Assembly: GCA_026397955.1 (NCBI GenBank)
Contig: JAPLTV010000065.1
Location: 1 to 64,000 of the forward strand
Reading direction: 5' to 3'
Origin: Verrucomicrobiota bacterium
GTDB lineage: Bacteria > Verrucomicrobiota > Verrucomicrobiia > Opitutales > UBA953
DNA length: 64,000 nucleotides
Under the pieces are notes generated by a model. The model saw only the letters and a list, made by a program, of their open reading frames with translations. It was not told the origin of the DNA and searched no databases. The position numbers and the translations under genes are program-made. This document shows positions 63,492-64,000 of this stretch, in pieces. How positions within the stretch are numbered: the first letter of the stretch is position 1; each line of letters starts with the position of its first letter.

Positions 63492-64000
63492 TGATGACCG
63501 ACCCCGCAGGATATGACGCCGTCGCGATTGCCCGAGAATTCTCCCTCTCCGGCGAAATCGTCTCGGCCTCTCCCTACGGCAGCGGCCATATCAACGATAC
63601 TTTCAAGGTCGATGTGAAGGCCGAAGGCGGACCATGCCGCTACGTGCTCCAACGCATTAACCACAACGTCTTCCGCCGACCGGACGAACTGATGGCCAAC
63701 GTGGAACGCGTCTGCGCCCACACCTACGCCAAACTTAAACAATCCGGCGCGCCTGATGCCGACCGACGCACGCTCCGGCTCATCCCGACCCTCGCCAGCA
63801 AGGCTTGGCACATCGACGCAGCCGGCAATCGCTGGCGCTGCTACCATTTTATCGAAGACGCCACCGGACACGACGTCGTCCGCTCGCCCGAACAGGCCTA
63901 CGCGGCGGCCAAATCATTTGGCGCCTTCCAAGCCCTACTCGCTGACCTTCCGGGCGACCGCCTCCACGAGACGATCCCGGATTTCCATCATACTCCGTCC
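63491..64000 (+). CDS. N-acetylhexosamine 1-kinase-like phosphotransferase, 3' truncated by window edge
   Basis: The first 170 residues of an aminoglycoside phosphotransferase-fold kinase. The N-terminus strongly resembles bifidobacterial NahK: PYGSGHINDTFKVDV, YVLQRINHNVFRRPDELMANVERV, WRCYHFIEDA and AAKSFGAFQALLADL, with TIPDFHHTPS at the edge. NahK phosphorylates GlcNAc/GalNAc at C1. The ATG overlaps the stop of the nucleotidyltransferase gene (TGATG); a second ATG follows directly. The catalytic loop and most of the C-terminal lobe lie outside the window. Confidence 0.8.
   Translation, partial: MMTDPAGYDAVAIAREFSLSGEIVSASPYGSGHINDTFKVDVKAEGGPCRYVLQRINHNVFRRPDELMANVERVCAHTYAKLKQSGAPDADRRTLRLIPTLASKAWHIDAAGNRWRCYHFIEDATGHDVVRSPEQAYAAAKSFGAFQALLADLPGDRLHETIPDFHHTPS

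Noticed and set aside
1-64000. CRISPR arrays, insertion sequences, prophage or biosynthetic gene clusters
   Set aside because: No regularly spaced repeats, transposase or integrase, phage structural genes, or PKS/NRPS modules were found in any frame I read.

Overview
The window is about 62-63% GC, densely coding and chromosomal in character. It carries roughly 54 protein genes, one SRP RNA and almost no non-coding DNA. Several genes point to Verrucomicrobiota, probably the Opitutia side: a giant PVC-type protein with a propeller-like dehydrogenase domain, HEAT repeats and a cytochrome-c motif; a Minf_1886-family protein; an LpxK, which implies a lipid A outer membrane; and a RhaEW-type aldolase/dehydrogenase fusion. 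Most genes lack a recognisable Shine-Dalgarno and have C/T-rich upstream sequence. Several start at GTG or TTG. I see no tRNA, rRNA, CRISPR array, insertion sequence, prophage or integrase.

Layout. 1-3.6 kb: end of an L-rhamnose cluster (rhamnulokinase, then rhamnulose-1-phosphate aldolase fused to a lactaldehyde dehydrogenase) and a 5' remnant of a LutA-like lactate-oxidation gene. 3.6-11.6 kb: the PVC cytochrome protein, a secreted S9 peptidase, a small membrane protein and a 594-residue orphan protein. 11.6-15.8 kb: metG-menF-dtd-hisF. 15.8-24.6 kb: a CNNM/CorC protein, nadB-panE, a lipoprotein, a HAD-DciA fusion, a Minf_1886 protein with hisC, and an RmlD-like reductase with a lipoate ligase. 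24.6-36.1 kb: mutS, phoH, DUF971, ybaB-recR-rsm22, ppk1, lpxK, and panD with a class V aminotransferase. 36.1-46.9 kb: a type IA topoisomerase, an acyP-ABC transporter-TPR operon, tatA, ribE, a mazG-ygjP-NUDIX-DUF374 operon, and trpC-rsmA. 47-56.6 kb: rimO, a SNF2 helicase and the complete 2-oxoglutarate dehydrogenase operon sucA-sucB-lpdA. 56.7 kb to the end: SRP RNA (minus strand), then valS followed without a gap by an amino-sugar operon (nagB, ROK-like kinase, PIG-L deacetylase, sugar nucleotidyltransferase, NahK-like kinase, the last cut by the window end).

Most genes are housekeeping: translation, repair and replication, cofactors (NAD, CoA, riboflavin, lipoate, menaquinone), amino acids (His, Trp), the TCA cycle and envelope. 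The parts most worth follow-up are the HAD-DciA fusion, the valS-linked amino-sugar operon that has a PIG-L deacetylase where NagA would be expected, the lutA scar beside the rhamnose genes, and a leader ORF with an unusually good Shine-Dalgarno in front of ppk1.
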